Shown here piece by piece: positions 25,542 through 38,372 of a stretch of DNA of 64,000 bases. Numbering within the stretch: position 1 is the first letter of the stretch; every line of letters begins with the position of its first letter. The stretch comes from Branchiostoma lanceolatum (lineage: Eukaryota; Chordata; Leptocardii; Amphioxiformes; Branchiostomatidae), in assembly GCF_035083965.1 (NCBI RefSeq), contig NC_089724.1, positions 33,546,722 through 33,610,721 on the forward strand, given 5' to 3'. The position numbers and the translations under genes are program-made. The notes beneath the pieces are model-generated. The model searched no databases. It saw only the letters and a program-made list of their open reading frames with translations, and was not told where the DNA came from.

Positions 25542-25752
25542 TACTCTCCAAGCAGAGGAGGAGTTCTGGCATTTCTTTGACGTGTTTTTAGGCGTTTTTG
25601 TCGGACTTTCTACTTAGTCATTTTTTGGGGAGCTCTTCAATTATTTTTTTGTCTCTTCAAAAAAGGGAAAAAAATGACAAAGTAGAACGCCCGACAAAAA
25701 CGCATAAAACACTTCAAAACTAGCCCGGAACCCCTCCTCTGCATGGAGAGTA
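25542..25752. mobile_element. 211-bp MITE with 9-bp flanking duplication
   Basis: Inverted ends TACTCTCCAAGCAGAGGAGG and CCTCCTCTGCATGGAGAGTA. AGAGACTGG occurs directly on each side (25533-25541 and 25753-25761). Internal inverted blocks include GGCGTTTTTGTCGGACTTTC and its counterpart. A half copy of the same family lies at 51.40-51.49 kb. Confidence 0.75.
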
Positions 25753-25989
25753 AGAGACTGGGGCTGCTAGAAGTATGATTTCAGGCTATCCTTGAAAGGA
25801 GGGACTATACCAGGATTGGTTTTGAGTAACTCAGAGTAAGTTAACTTAGATAAAGGTAATTGAGTAAAATTCAGGAACATACATGCATACCACTGTATTA
25901 TGGACGGACACAGTAACTGGAGTTCACACACACAGTACACCTTTTACAATAATAATAATGGTTTATTGGTCAGAAATTACCCGTGCAAT

Positions 25990-26200
25990 GGCAGCCAGTG
26001 CTGAGTTACTGCAGGGGTTACAATCATATAATACATACGACCTTCCCCAACCGAAGTCAGGTATACCGACACATTTACACCTGACTTCGGAGTGAGGAAA
26101 GTCGTGTGAAGTGCCTTTCCTAAGGGTACAACTCTCGAACCCGGGACCTCTCGATTCTGGGCGAAACAACCTACCGATTGCGCCACATGATGCCACGATG
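25990..26200 (-). repeat. tRNA-derived SINE, minus orientation
   Basis: On the minus strand: A-box-like TGGCGCAATCGGTAGG, B-box-like GGTTCGAG within CCCGGGTTCGAGAG, then the family body (GGAAAGGCACTTCACACGAC and a GTGTAAATG stretch). Confidence 0.75.
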
Positions 26201-27639
26201 TTTCTTCACATTTATTAAAAAGGTAATAGAGAAACACCCACATATATCCATATACAATAGCAATATGATGATTTCTAGAATACCTAGGGAGCAAAGCAAA
26301 AGAATTTCGATCAATGTTTAAAATAGCTGCATATCGAAATTCTTATACCTTAAATAACAATTAAATGTGAAACAGAGGGAAAAAACAATAAAATACACAT
26401 GTTCTCTTTGGAATACCTCCGTCAAAACAGCGCTAGTAGGTCAGGCAGGGTATGCATATCTTGGACAGATTTCTCTCTGCATTGGCTCCATGAATGCTCA
26501 GGAAAAAAACCAAATGAAAAAGATAACATCTCGGGCACTCAAGGAGACGGGGCTCATGTTTGTTGCACATTGCCAACTACTTCTAAGTCCGCTAGTGCAA
26601 AGTACCATATTTTTTGTACTTGTGTGTGATTCTGGTGTTCGACTGGAACGGTCCATTCTCTGCATGTTACGGCGACGTGACTTCACGTTAAAAAAAAAAG
26701 GATGACAGTGACAGCGCTGACAGCGCTTGGACTTTCTATCAGTGCTCACCGCACAACGACATCGCATCTTTGCTCTTTGAATGTCGACATTTATTGGTAT
26801 AGTCTTAATAAAACTTACTATGTGTAGAAAAGACTAAAAATTTGAGTTTTTTAAATTCGAGTTTGAAGCCACATGAAGTGCTCTGGGTGCCTTTAACTAA
26901 CTTAATAATATTAAACATTCTGCATGAGTAATGCAAGAATTTAAGTTGTCATAATTTTCTAGTATCAGCAACAATCGTCGGTTAATGTCATAAGCTAATT
27001 GGGGTAGCATAGTGCAGCCATGCACAAACTTAATGGAAAATTTTGTTTGTTCTGTTCCTGTGCTTTTCTGTATTTCGGCACCTCCACCGGCCGCACCAAT
27101 GCCGTGCAGCTCGGTGGGATGCCCTCATGATCAAGAGGAGTCCAGTAATGTGTAATTTTGTCATTAATTGTTGGAATGGCTATTTTCTTCCTAGGGTCCG
27201 GTCTTTTGATTTTTTTAAAGTTCGCGGTGAAACGGTCACTGCATGAACCGCGAACATAAAACCGTCGCGAACATTTCTGCATTTACAGTATTAGACCATT
27301 GGTGCTTAAGAACCTACCTGTGTGGGCCCTGACATTTAAGTCTGTATTCCAGGTTACAATGAGTCCAGCATATGTACAGCACTACCTCATATCTAGATCT
27401 TTCTTCCTTCTGTACATTACAACTCTTCACATTCCCAAATATTATCTAAAATCCTTTAAATACAATAAAAATAACAAGGAATGTTTTCAAGTCTGGACAT
27501 AAGTTTAAAATCTTAACTATTTACATGGTCTGACTGTTACAAACTAAACCGTCCCAACAGATCATAAGGAATTAAAAACTAGTGGCCACATTAAAAAGGT
27601 AATCACATATTATAGCCTTTTTGAGGCTGTGAGGGCAGT

Positions 27640-27880
27640 GGTAACTCGATTGTTATCCACTGTGTCTAGGGCACGATATTGGAAGGTGGAGCCCATCCCT
27701 TTCTTTCCAGTGCCATTTTAATCCTCACCCAAAGTCATGTACCCATTTTTACACCTTGGTGGAGTGAGGAAAGTTTTTAAAGTGCCTTTCCCAAGGACAC
27801 AACCAAGATTGCCATGGCAGGGATTGAGCCCCTACCTCTTGATTTCAAGTTTTAGCCCAGCCACTTGGCCATTCAATGTC
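27640..27880 (-). repeat. tRNA-derived SINE, minus orientation
   Basis: On the minus strand it starts with TGGCCAAGTGGCTGGGCTA, a B-box-like GGCTCAATCCC, then GTGTCCTTGGGAAAGGCAC and the CACCAAGGTGTAAAAATGGG body. Same family as the copies at 21.4, 26.0 and 35.5 kb. Confidence 0.75.
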
Positions 27881-28576
27881 ACATTTTAACACTTAAAGAC
27901 AAGCTATATTTTCTTGCTGCTTATAGCAATCATCAAAAAGAGGAACTAACCATATCATACTGAGTTTTGTGATTGCCTTAATCCCAGAACAAGTAGTAAA
28001 AAATGCTATCAAAATGTCTGCATGGTCCAAAGAAAGGGAGGTAAGGCACTCTCTTTTGGGGGGAAAATTTTGTAGAAAATCTTGGCAAACCATATTAGAC
28101 CTGGGTCTTTACCAGTCTGAAGAAAACTCTGATATAGGTATGCCATTTGACTGTGGATAAGTCTGTCATCTGTTACAAGTTTCAATGATCTAAATGTTGC
28201 CAGGCTCTTTGCATGTACTAGCTGCCTAGTATGTTAAAAGTCATAACTTTTCTCAAAGAAACTGGGAACTTTCATAACACCAGAAGATGCAGACAGACTT
28301 ATCCAGTCAATTGGCCTCCTCCAGCCAACTTATTTCTGGCCAACTGTTTCGAATGATTTGGTCAATATTTACTTATCTATCCCCTGGTGGAGAAGCTAGG
28401 GGTTTAGACCCCTGAGCGATGGAGCTATCCGGTCCACACCCTCACACACAATTCTCAAATCCTGAAAGAAGAAGAAAAATACATATCTTGAATATGTTAG
28501 ATAGTACATGTACAATTTGATTGTGACACAAATGGCACCAAAGTATAATAATATTTGCAGATAACATTCAATTACA

Positions 28577-29675
28577 ACTAGAGTTCCATGACCTCATACC
28601 TTCGCCAAATGATTTTAACCTTTATGACTGACGTATTAGGAGTGTTTCTCATCAATTATAAATCATACCAGTTGATTGTCTTAAAAGATAACATGTCCAA
28701 AGTATGAGCTTGACAAAGAAGTTCAATTATGCAAATGAGGCCCAAATTCACATTCACATAACTTCCCGATGCCACAAAAAAAGTATTAAATGTATGAAAT
28801 TGCCTTCATTTGCCGGTGTGGAATTATAGAAGTTACTCATCAAGTATGCAAATTAGGCCTACATTTGCATAGTTTCTATATATCAACATTCCTCTCTTCC
28901 TCAGTTACAATTTGAATAGTCATATCATGGAGCAAAGCCGATTTTTTAAGTTGCCTCATTAATTATGGAAATTAGAATCTGATTTGCTTAATTATCGTCC
29001 AATCATACTAAGCATCACACAAGCTATATACATACCAAAAATCATGACCATCCATCAAGCCCATCTTGAGTTATAGTATTTCCTCATTAATTACGCAAAT
29101 GAGGTCTTCATTTGCATAGTTCATATCAATCAATATTTCTCTCTTTCTCAGTTACATTATGTAACATGTTTCAGAGTCCTATCATGGAATTTGGCAGATG
29201 TATAAACTTTCCTCATTAATTATGCAAATTAGATACCTATTTGCATAAGAAGTATCTAATCATGTACATCATCACTCAAGCTATCTACTTACCAAACATC
29301 ATTACCATCCATCAAGCCCTTCTTGAGTTATTCTATTTCAAAGTCAAATACAAAACCTGCTCCTGCAGTTAAAAAAAGGCTGCCAGGGGCCCAAACCCAC
29401 ACCACTTACTCTCTGTCCAAAGATCTATCTGCCACTCAAAAATCAGTTCCATAGCTTGTCCAGAACACCAGATATCAAAACAGGAAATTCTGCTGCAGTA
29501 CCGTAAGAAGCCGCTAGGGGGCCCAAAGTCTAATCGTTTTCAGGTCTCATCAAAACCTACCAACATTCCGAATACCAAGACAGTCCATCAAGGCATTCTC
29601 GAGTTATGCTGGTCCACTACAGACAAACAAACACACAAACGCTACCCTCTGCATAACCTTCTTGGCGAAGGTAAT
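28577..29675 (+). mobile_element. Dispersed octamer-rich repeat, most complete copy (about 1.1 kb)
   Basis: Begins CAACTAGAGTTCCATGACC ... ATACCTTCGCCAAATG and ends with a short inverted version (TTGGCGAAGGTAATAAG), consistent with a non-autonomous DNA element. Inside are repeated TTATGCAAAT / ATTTGCATA modules, a doubled GCCGCTAGGGGGCCCAAA / GCTGCCAGGGGCCCAAAC motif, and ACAAACAAACACACAAACG near the 3' end. No transposase is encoded. Confidence 0.75.
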
Positions 29676-30448
29676 AAGTACTATTCAAATAAAAAAGACA
29701 TGGTACAAAACTCCCTTCTGATGTTATTGCACATTGATCTTATAAATCATACTTTCAATTCTTGATTATTTTTATTCCATCGATATCATGTCACTGAGAT
29801 AACACCATCAGCCTGTTTGATACCTGGCACTGCAACTCGCAAAACATTCATTTGAGAAATATAAGGAAACAGCATATAATATGACAAGTTGAAATATCTT
29901 ATATTACAATTAATTTGATTACGTCTAAAAATGAAAGTATTTCGCGAGCTGGCTGCCATGCTCACTGTGACATCGTTGAAGGAATTTGATTGGATTAACT
30001 AGAGGCATGAATCAAGAAATGGAAGTTAATGTACTATTCATTTAATGGTTTGTAGGTTCACAGTTCAATAACATCAGAAGGGTGTATATTTTGTACAAAC
30101 GTCTATGCTCGTTTAATAACATTATCAAAATGCGGTAAATGTAATATGGAAAATATATTTTGGTGTCATTGGTGTCACAAACACTTTAACAGTCTATGCT
30201 ACATGTTGTAGACATGGGCTATTTTTTGCTATCATTTTTCTTTTCTTTCTAATAATAGCAAAAAAGGGCATTTACTTTTCAATATGAATACTAAAAACTA
30301 CTAAAAGGACTTACTTTAGCAGATTGTCAAGATATAAAGAATTGAGACTATTCCTAATTCGTTTCTCTATAAACAGTAAGGTTCCAATATCAAATGATCA
30401 GCAATCAAATTGAAAATAACTAATTTTGCTTTTCTGTTACCTTATCAA

Positions 30449-33400
30449 TCACAGCCTTCTTTGAAATATGCACTTGAGGAGTTGATTCTAAAGCAGATCT
30501 TTTGATATAACTGCGATACAGTTATAGCAACATAACTGTATTGCACTTATACAATACAGAGCAATGCTTTTTACTGCCCTAAGGTGCATGCATGTGATGA
30601 CATAGTTACATGTACTTTCACTATCACTGACAAACTCACGTAAAGTTCCTTCAGGGTCTTTTGCAGGTGTTTGTCTAACTTCCGAAATGTAGACTCCCTC
30701 TTCCTTAACTCCTCTGCAATCTTTAAAACATGAAATTAGAACAGTTTGACTCAAAGTTCAAGGACTATGTAAATGCTCCAAAATTACCATAAATCATTAA
30801 TAAACTATGTTAGCATTACTACTATTTTTAGAAATTCCAGTAATTTCGCAAGTGTTAAATATTGGTACGAATGAGATTTAATGAACTTTATTGCTCAACA
30901 ATCTTACATGGTACAACACATGTCATTGTTTGCATTTATAAATCTGATATAATAACACTGTGAATTTGCTATTACAACTGATACATTATTGCATACTTCG
31001 ATAAGATTCCAAAACTTTGTAATGACTTGGCAGCAATTTAGCAGACTGGCTGCCACTGTGGGACACTGTTCATCTTTGATTAAAAAAATTGATATAATGG
31101 CAAATTATGTCAGCAACGGGCTACAAATATGCTCGAAATGTATCATAAACTGCAATCACTAATCAAACTTGTTTCTGTTTTCTGTAAAATGCCCATTGAT
31201 TGTGAGATAAAGATTGTTGCAGAATCTGGTATTTTTATTGTGAATTGTGATAAACAAATGTTGCAAAATCAGTAAAGGGTCAGCAATGAGGGATCGCAAT
31301 CATTTTGATTGGACATAAAGCTGGTGCATAACCCCGTCTATAAGGGAGCTTAAGGCATTCAAGCCTAAAGTGTCAAACCTCAGCACATTAAACTTTAGGT
31401 TAAGAGCCCAACTCATTTATCAAGAAGAGTAGGGGCAAACAGTGGCAAAGATATAATACCTGGTCCCTTTCATTCTTAATCCTTTTCCAAGAGCCTTTCC
31501 AGGCCATCACAGCAATTGCTGTTGATCGATCCATGTTGGATTCCTTCAGTGCAGCTGCTGTTTCCACCAGCATCTGATCTTTGACGTTTATGGATGCTTC
31601 TTTCACCTTAAGAGTGGCTTCATCCTTAATACATACAAAGTAGAATACACTTTGATTAACTTCAACATAACAGGCTGGCTTTAATACACATCTAGAGAAG
31701 CCTATATTATCATATTTTATTGCAACATTACGTACTGAACATGAGCAAATTATTTTTTTTGCTAGCAGCCAATGAAATTTAATTGGTTTGACAATTTCTA
31801 CTAATTTAAAAACAACAACAGTAAGCTATTCAAATCATAACTCAAAATTTGATTACCATGAATTGTTGTCCTTTGACTATTGTACATGAAATGGATACTA
31901 TTCACTGCCAAATTAAAACTTTCTGACATTGTTAAATGCTTTAAAAATGAGTGAAATGTAAGATAAAAAGTCATAATACATGTACAGTATGAATACCATG
32001 AAAAGGTGGAAGAAGTATCATGATAATAAGAAAAAAAATACCATTTCGATTTTCTTATTAGCCACCTCCAGAGCAGCCTGAGATTCTGCCTCTTTCTTGT
32101 TCAGAGCCTCTATCTCCACCTGATTCTCCTCCTCCTTCCTCCTCAAGATAGCCTGGTTTTCCTCCTCCTTCCTCCTCAAGGCGGCCTGGTTCTCCTCCTC
32201 CTTCCTCCTCATCGCCTCCTCCTTCCTCCTAATGGCAGCCTGGCTCTCCTCCTTAATTCGCCTCATCTCCTCTTTCATCTTCCTCATCTCGTCAAGATGC
32301 TAAAAAAAATTCTTATTTTTTAGTCTTATATAAATGTGAGTACTAACATTAACAAATAGGTAATGTATCTCCCTGGTTTACATGTACTGGTCCACCAAAT
32401 GTTTTTGCTACAAACGGCAGAAGACAGAGGAATTATCATGGAAAGTAAGCTCTCCCTGCCAAAAATTTTACTACCATCATATTTACTAGCAGGTGTGCAA
32501 CCTAGTAGGTCTACTGGCTGTCAAGTCAACATGATGGACTTAACACATCACTGTCACAGGATGTATGTGTCTGGGTACAGGCCTAGGGATGGCAATAGAC
32601 CTCTTTCCAGTTACGGCGGCCATTTTGAATTCCCAGAGGTCAGCTCGGGGTCATGCACCAAAACGAGGCAGTCCCTGACTCAGATCCTACTATAACCCTG
32701 GGTAATGCCAGTTATACCATCTTCGGTAGTACATTTCGCCCCTCAAAGATGAAATTATCTAATATATGTGCCTTTCATATGTAGAAAATATTGTTCTGGA
32801 CATTTTGACTTATTTTTGGCTAAATTTTTATTCGTTTTTTACAGTTTTTGAAGGGTAACTTAAGGACGGTATCTACCGTGTATCCTCCTTAAAATCTTTT
32901 CTAGTAGGATTAATACAAGACCTGAAAAGTCTAGCTGCAGACTGGCATTCTTGTGGGTAAAAAATTAGAAGACAATTGGCAGTTGTTCCGACAATTTCTC
33001 GATACCAAGATCCGTTCTGCAAACTAAGCTCTATGGGGTCGACTGGTCCGGTCCAATGCAGAACTCAGTGGGGAAGGCGGGGTAAATCACAGATGCGTCC
33101 CCATCACTAGTTGCCAGTGTAGTTAGTTTTGTAGAGACTGGGGTCGATCCCTGTCCCACTGGCGATAACATTTACGAGTATAGCGTTTCTTTGCCATGCC
33201 GATCTTAGCATTGAGAAATCGTCAAAATCACAGGATGGATCTGCTAAATTTCAGCCCACAACAGTGGCCCACAATGATCTGGACTCAAATTGTGGAAGTG
33301 TATGCTACCAAAACTATCAATGGAGCAAACTGACATACAAATATACAAAGAGCGCATCCAGTGTGTACCCCACCTTTCCCACTGCACTGAGTTCTGCATT

Positions 33401-35252
33401 GGACCACCCCATGGAGCTCAGTGTTTGCAGAACGGATCTTGGCATCGAGAAATTGTCGGAACAACTGCCAATTGTCTTCTAATTTTTACCCACAAGAATG
33501 CCAGTCTGCAGCTAGACTTTTCAGGTCTTGTATTAATCCTACTAGAAAAGATTTTAAGGAGGATACACGGTAGATACTGTCCTTAAGTTACCCGTCAAAA
33601 ACTGTAAAAAACGAATAAAAATTTAGCCAAAAATAAGTCAAAATGTCCAGAACAATATTTTCTACATATGAAAGGCACATATATTAGATAATTTCATCTT
33701 CGAGGGGCGAAATGTACTACCGAAGATGGTATAACTGGCATTACCCAGGGTTATAGTAGGATCTGAGTCAGGGACTGCCTCGTTTTGATGCATGACCCCG
33801 AGCTGACCTCTGGGAATTCAAAATGGCCGCCGTAACTGGAAAGAGGTCTATTTGGCAGAATGTATATTCACAACTGATTTTAATCTTAAGTTCAGTAACA
33901 TTATCACAGGATACTACTGAATACAATTTCACTACAAGATAAAAGCAGAGATCTAAGGATCATGCAATATTACTTCAAGAATCTGTGACATTCCAAAGCT
34001 GGAGATATATATACCCGGTCCCAACAGTGAAAAAGAATGTTCAGGGAAAAGTCAGGACTGTGGCAGAAAAATCAGCAAACACAACACAACACAATTTCCA
34101 GTTCAACATACAAAATGTGCTAACCTTAGCATTTTCAGCTTCTGTTTCTGAGATTTCATCCGTCAGTCGCTTAACCGCATCGTTGGCTGTCTTTAAGTTT
34201 AACTATAAGAAGTACATGATGTCAGATATGTTATAATATAATGATGGTTTTTGCTTGGGGCAAGTCGGACATGTGTTAACCTACATTAGAGCATTACATT
34301 ACAATTGAGATGAAGAATATCAATCATAACTGAAGAGTTATGACATGACAAAAGTCACTTTTTTTCGAGACTGTCACTGTCTTTTTCACAACCGAAATGT
34401 CCGGTCTCATCTCAGCGTTCTTGTCACATGACTGGTGTTGATTATCATGTAACAAGTGGATGTGATGTTGATCTCTGCTATGGAATGTCACAGATTATAT
34501 TGTTACATTTGTTGCACCAGGACTTTAATGTTTTTCATGACAGCAACACCTAAAAGCTCATCTATGAGCAAATATGTCATATTCTCTGTTCCAGACTAAC
34601 AGTAACATGAAACCCCATGGAAATCCCATGATAGTACAGCAGCCCTACCTGTATTTTTTGCCAAAATTGCCAGATGTCGTCACTAGATGGCTCATTGAAA
34701 TGATGTTCTCAATGCACATGCATGCATGGAATCTTGCATTCCTGCATAATTTTTACAAACTAATATGAATTACTACCCATGTCGCCAATAAGCACAAAGA
34801 AATTGCTATACTTGCACACTTACCTGGTTATGTATTTCTTGACGTACTACTTTGAGCTTGGCACAAGATTGCAGAGCCCCTTTGTAAATCTCAGCCTGTG
34901 AGATGAAAGAAAAAAGACAGTTAAGCAATATTTCAACTACTAGTAGTATACATAAAGTTAAGGAGTGTTGATTATACACCTAGGCAGTGGCAGCAGCAGA
35001 AAGGTGGGGTTGACCTCTCAAAAAATATTATTCCATTTAAATAATCCTAACAAATAAGACTATTTTGTTTTGTAATATTTTTATCATAACTGATATGACT
35101 AATGTACCTGAGGACATTGTTTGCATATTCAATGAGAAACATATTTTGTCACTCAAAAGACATGAGGTCGTGGAACTCGAGTTTGTACCTACCTCTGACA
35201 TGATGCTTTTCATCATGGCACGAGTTGAAGAGGGATGAATCTCATCCGACAT
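30449..35252 (-). CDS. Coiled-coil protein with 11-residue repeats, 7 coding exons
   Basis: Exons: 35252-35193, 34895-34824, 34202-34125, 32299-32042, 31624-31460, 30720-30640, 30487-30449. All introns are phase 0 and the sum is 753 nt (250 codons plus TGA). The first exon starts ATGTCGGATGAG directly after an acceptor (TCTTTTCAG), so a 5'UTR exon lies upstream; an in-frame coding exon further upstream cannot be excluded. The protein is almost entirely charged helix. Exon 4 (86 codons) has three hendecads of the form RRKEEENQA-L after a shorter one, which fits a right-handed coiled coil. Exon 5 carries a Trp pair (AWKGSWKR), and the C-terminus (TFRKLDKHLQKTLKELYNQL) is another helix. No catalytic domain is seen. 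Likely structural or scaffold; the family is not recognised. Exon 7 is the least certain join. Confidence 0.75.
32594..33852. mobile_element. 1.26-kb foldback element in an intron of the coiled-coil gene
   Basis: Two inverted arms of about 500 bp run from AATAGACCTCTTTCCAGTTA at 32594 inward to about 33095, and from about 33358 outward to TAACTGGAAAGAGGTCTATT ending at 33852. By eye the arms differ at only a small share of positions. A spacer of about 260 bp lies between. A 4-bp TGGC flanks both ends (32590-32593; 33853-33856), a possible target duplication. The element lies in the intron between exons 3 and 4. Confidence 0.9.
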
Positions 35253-35504
35253 CTGAAAAGACAGATCAATATAGAGAAAACTATACAAATTTTGCCATGG
35301 AGGTTTTGACTTACAGTGATGCTAATGTAGCGATACTTGAGTATTGTCTTATGTGCTGTCCCAAACGTAAGGTACTGTTATAAATTCAAGAATAATTAAT
35401 GTCATATATGCAACAACAAATATTGTCCAGCAGTTATAAATAAGGAGGTTAAGATTGTCAGTTAATTCTTAAAAACTTGGTCCCAAACATGACTGAGTCT
35501 ATAT

Positions 35505-35900
35505 TGTGGCTATGTTGTGGGTCAGAACCCACCGATATGCCCCGATGTTGTGCCCTTGGGAAAGGCACTTTACACGACTTTCCTCACTTCACTCAAGTGT
35601 AAATGAGTACCTAGCCTCGGTTAGGGACATCCCTCGGATAGGACGTTAAATAGAGGTCCCGTGTTTGAGGAGAGCGGCACACCTCGAGAACATTAAAGAT
35701 TCCCCCACACTTATCGAAAAGTGTTGGGGTCCTTCCCGGTGTGAGTGGTTCATAACCATGCAGTTCGATGGCCGCAACTACTAGTAGAGCAATTGTCCTA
35801 TTGAGGTCACCTTCGCGCCAAAATGGCAGCCTCAAGACCCTTGCGATTCAGCCCAGTTGGGTAGTAGTCGGCCAACCCCTCAGTGTTGTACGACAGCGTC
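35505..35900 (+). repeat. SINE copy with long body
   Basis: Has B-box-like GGTCAGAACCCACC, then GTGCCCTTGGGAAAGGCAC, CACGACTTTCCTCACTTCAC, TAGGGACATCCCTCGGATAG and CCTTCCCGGTGTGAGTGG. This is the longest copy of the family in the window. Confidence 0.75.
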
Positions 35901-36381
35901 TTGTCAAGTTAAACAGCTGACAGGCCAGCTGCTATTAGTATTACTATAAGCTGAGGACTGGGGCTAAGCATAGAAAAAAAATATATCTATCAGGGTTCGA
36001 TACCCCTTCCAAAATCAGGGTTCATGACTCAAGAAATATATCCACTGTGATTGTACGTCTTGCTTGCGAATAAAGAACTGTTTAAGGTAGCAGAACACAG
36101 TTTCCAGGCTATGGAGACATTTTTCAGTCAAGGGACTACAAAGTGACAGGCATAGATAGATGCAGATAAAATTATAGTAGGGTACCCTAGAGAAGCACGA
36201 CTAACAAATTTGTTGAAGTTGAGGTTACAATCTACAAACTGAAAACTAAAAAAAGTTATCAATTTTTTTAGTTTTTGTAAGTTTTGACTTCCACTTTTAA
36301 ATGGTGTCATGCGGGGTCATACGGCACTGCAGCCGACTCATGCACATTTATACACCGAATGGGCAAACTTTACAGTCCTAT

Positions 36382-36435
36382 TCATCATCATCATCATCGT
36401 CATCATCGTCATCATCATCATCATCATCATCATCC
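36382..36435. repeat. CAT trinucleotide microsatellite
   Basis: About 17 units, interrupted by CGT in two places. It creates artificial isoleucine-rich or histidine-rich frames. Confidence 0.9.
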
Positions 36436-37526
36436 ACTGGTCTCTGCATCTGCAGTCATTGAAACGTCCTGCAGCTGCATTCAGTCTTTCTTCATCTAAT
36501 CCTCTGTCTCATTCGTACGATCGAAAAGCTGACTACCATACAGTAAACTTCACGCCATGCTGGCTTTCACATTTAAGTTTTTTTCATGCAGTTCAAGATT
36601 TAGGGTGCACTATCTTTTTACCCCTAACGTTACATAACAGACTCTGGGGTCGTGGATAAAGACTGTGCGCTACCACATTAAGCTTGTTATCCAGCTGTGA
36701 TTCTCCAACCAGATTAAATTATTCAAGGAAAACTATCGGCATTTACATATTCAGCTCAAATATAAAATACGCAAATCAGCCTAAGGCTGCGATGTACTGA
36801 GTATCCATGAAAATGATCAAATAAACAATTCATTCATCCATTCATTCATAAGGGAGAGTTCTGTTTGACTCCTACACAAATGGCTTGGTAAGGCCACGAC
36901 AATTTTTTCTGTTGTTTCTCGGAATAGCCTGTCCTTTTTTTCCCATTTTGAAAAAAAAAATTGGGTCGCTATTCCATTTCACAAATTTTTACTCCCAATC
37001 TTACTATCTGTTCAGTTATAAAACTCAATAGCTATAGATTATAAAGGCTTGCCCATGCCTAAAAAGTGTGGTCACATTGATCATAAGTTGTAATTTTTCA
37101 TTTATTAGAACTACTTCTCATATCAATCCATATAATATATGGCAAAAGATTATTTTGTTACTAAAATTATAGTACTAGATCAAAGAAAGGGGTGCATTGC
37201 CTAAAACTATATAAAACAAGCCATACAAAACTGAAACTTGAATTCTTATACTTTATAATATTATGTTAACCCTTATCTTCACCCCAGACTATTTGCCAAT
37301 TTTTTTTTTCTCCGCCCTGTCGCTCCAGTTTTTTTTCTGAAAAAGTCCAAGAATCAAGAAATAAAATTGGTATGGCCTAACCGGGACTTGAAACAAGCAT
37401 TCTAAAGTTGGATACCTGTTACAGTACAGCTTCGAATTCTGCTAAACATTCTATCCCTGAAATAATGCAGGACATAAGGACAAAACATTTCAACAGGTAT
37501 ATGGGGGACAAATTATTCTATGAGGG

Positions 37527-38017
37527 CCTGCATGCCCTTTTCCGTTAAGCCTTATGCGCTATTTCAATTCACCGTTAATCGTAGCCGGCCCGCTCTAATT
37601 CAACGTTAAACGTTATTGATATATTAATCATGAAGCTTTACTAGTCGTTTACATTCTACATAACGAGGGTCAAGATTTCAGAATTTTCTGGGGGAGCATG
37701 CCCCCAGGACCCCCTAGTATTATCACGCTTTCGGTGCCTGTCATCGTGATCATGAATATTTCGTCCCACCATTACGAAATTTCCTGTCGCCGCCTCTGAA
37801 TTTAAAGGGTTCGTAGCAAGCATGCCAGGTCTCATGCCACAAGATCAGGGCGACTAGCTATAGTGGCAATCAACCGTCATCTTCAGGGGTATCTCATGTT
37901 CTAAATCTCCTGAATTTATCGTTAAGCGTTGTCGGCCTGCCTTAATTTACCATTAAGCATTGTTGGCTGGCCTGAATTTACCATTAAGCGTTGTCAGCCC
38001 CCCCCTCCCATGCAGGC
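37527..38017. mobile_element. GC-rich repeat with CCTGCATG ends, copy 1
   Basis: The left end is GAGGGCCTGCATGCCC; the right end is CCATGCAGGCAAAAAATGG, an inverted match. It carries tandem copies of a TTTACCATTAAGCGTTGTC unit of about 31 bp and the block GAGGGTCAAGATTTCAGAAT. The same blocks occur in the opposite orientation at 47.08-47.65 kb. Confidence 0.6.
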
Positions 38018-38372
38018 AAAAAATGGGGGGCAATCAGAGGAGCAAATTGGCGATAGGCTTGTGCATTTGTTATAGTTATAGTATTCACTACATTATAAGA
38101 TATTTTCATATGTCATTAAATAATAATTCAAGACAATTAGTAACCGGTGGTTGTTTCTAAAGAAAGCTGTTCATCTTTTTTTTTCTATTTGTAATACAAA
38201 AAAAGCAAAATTTTTCATTTTCCAAACCTCTATGAACAGAAACACTCAAATAATGTTACAGTTAAACTTTAACATTTCTAAAGACGTGAATGGGGGAGGG
38301 GGGCGTTCTTCCGAAATGGAAAACAAAAACACACCAAACGGGACGTTTAAAAGTCGAGCTGATGGAAGCTAT

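Larger units (their letters stand above)
25266..30448. other. Gene-poor interval made largely of repeats
   Basis: Holds the MITE at 25.54 kb, SINEs at 26.0 and 27.7 kb, and the complete octamer-repeat copy at 28.58-29.67 kb. A reading frame at 26367-26705 shows no family signature and is not called. Confidence 0.4.
35253..38372. other. Upstream region of the coiled-coil gene, repeats, no gene
   Basis: Contains a SINE (35.5-35.9 kb), a CAT trinucleotide run (36382-36435) and a GC-rich repeat (37.53-38.02 kb). The remainder is AT-rich with poly-A/T runs and no supported exon. Confidence 0.4.

Noticed and set aside
28375-28445. tRNA-like block near 28.4 kb
   Set aside because: Box spacing and stem pairing are too poor to call a tRNA or SINE head.
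36309-36659. Frame of 116 codons with a hydrophobic isoleucine-rich segment
   Set aside because: The apparent membrane segment is the CAT microsatellite read in one frame.
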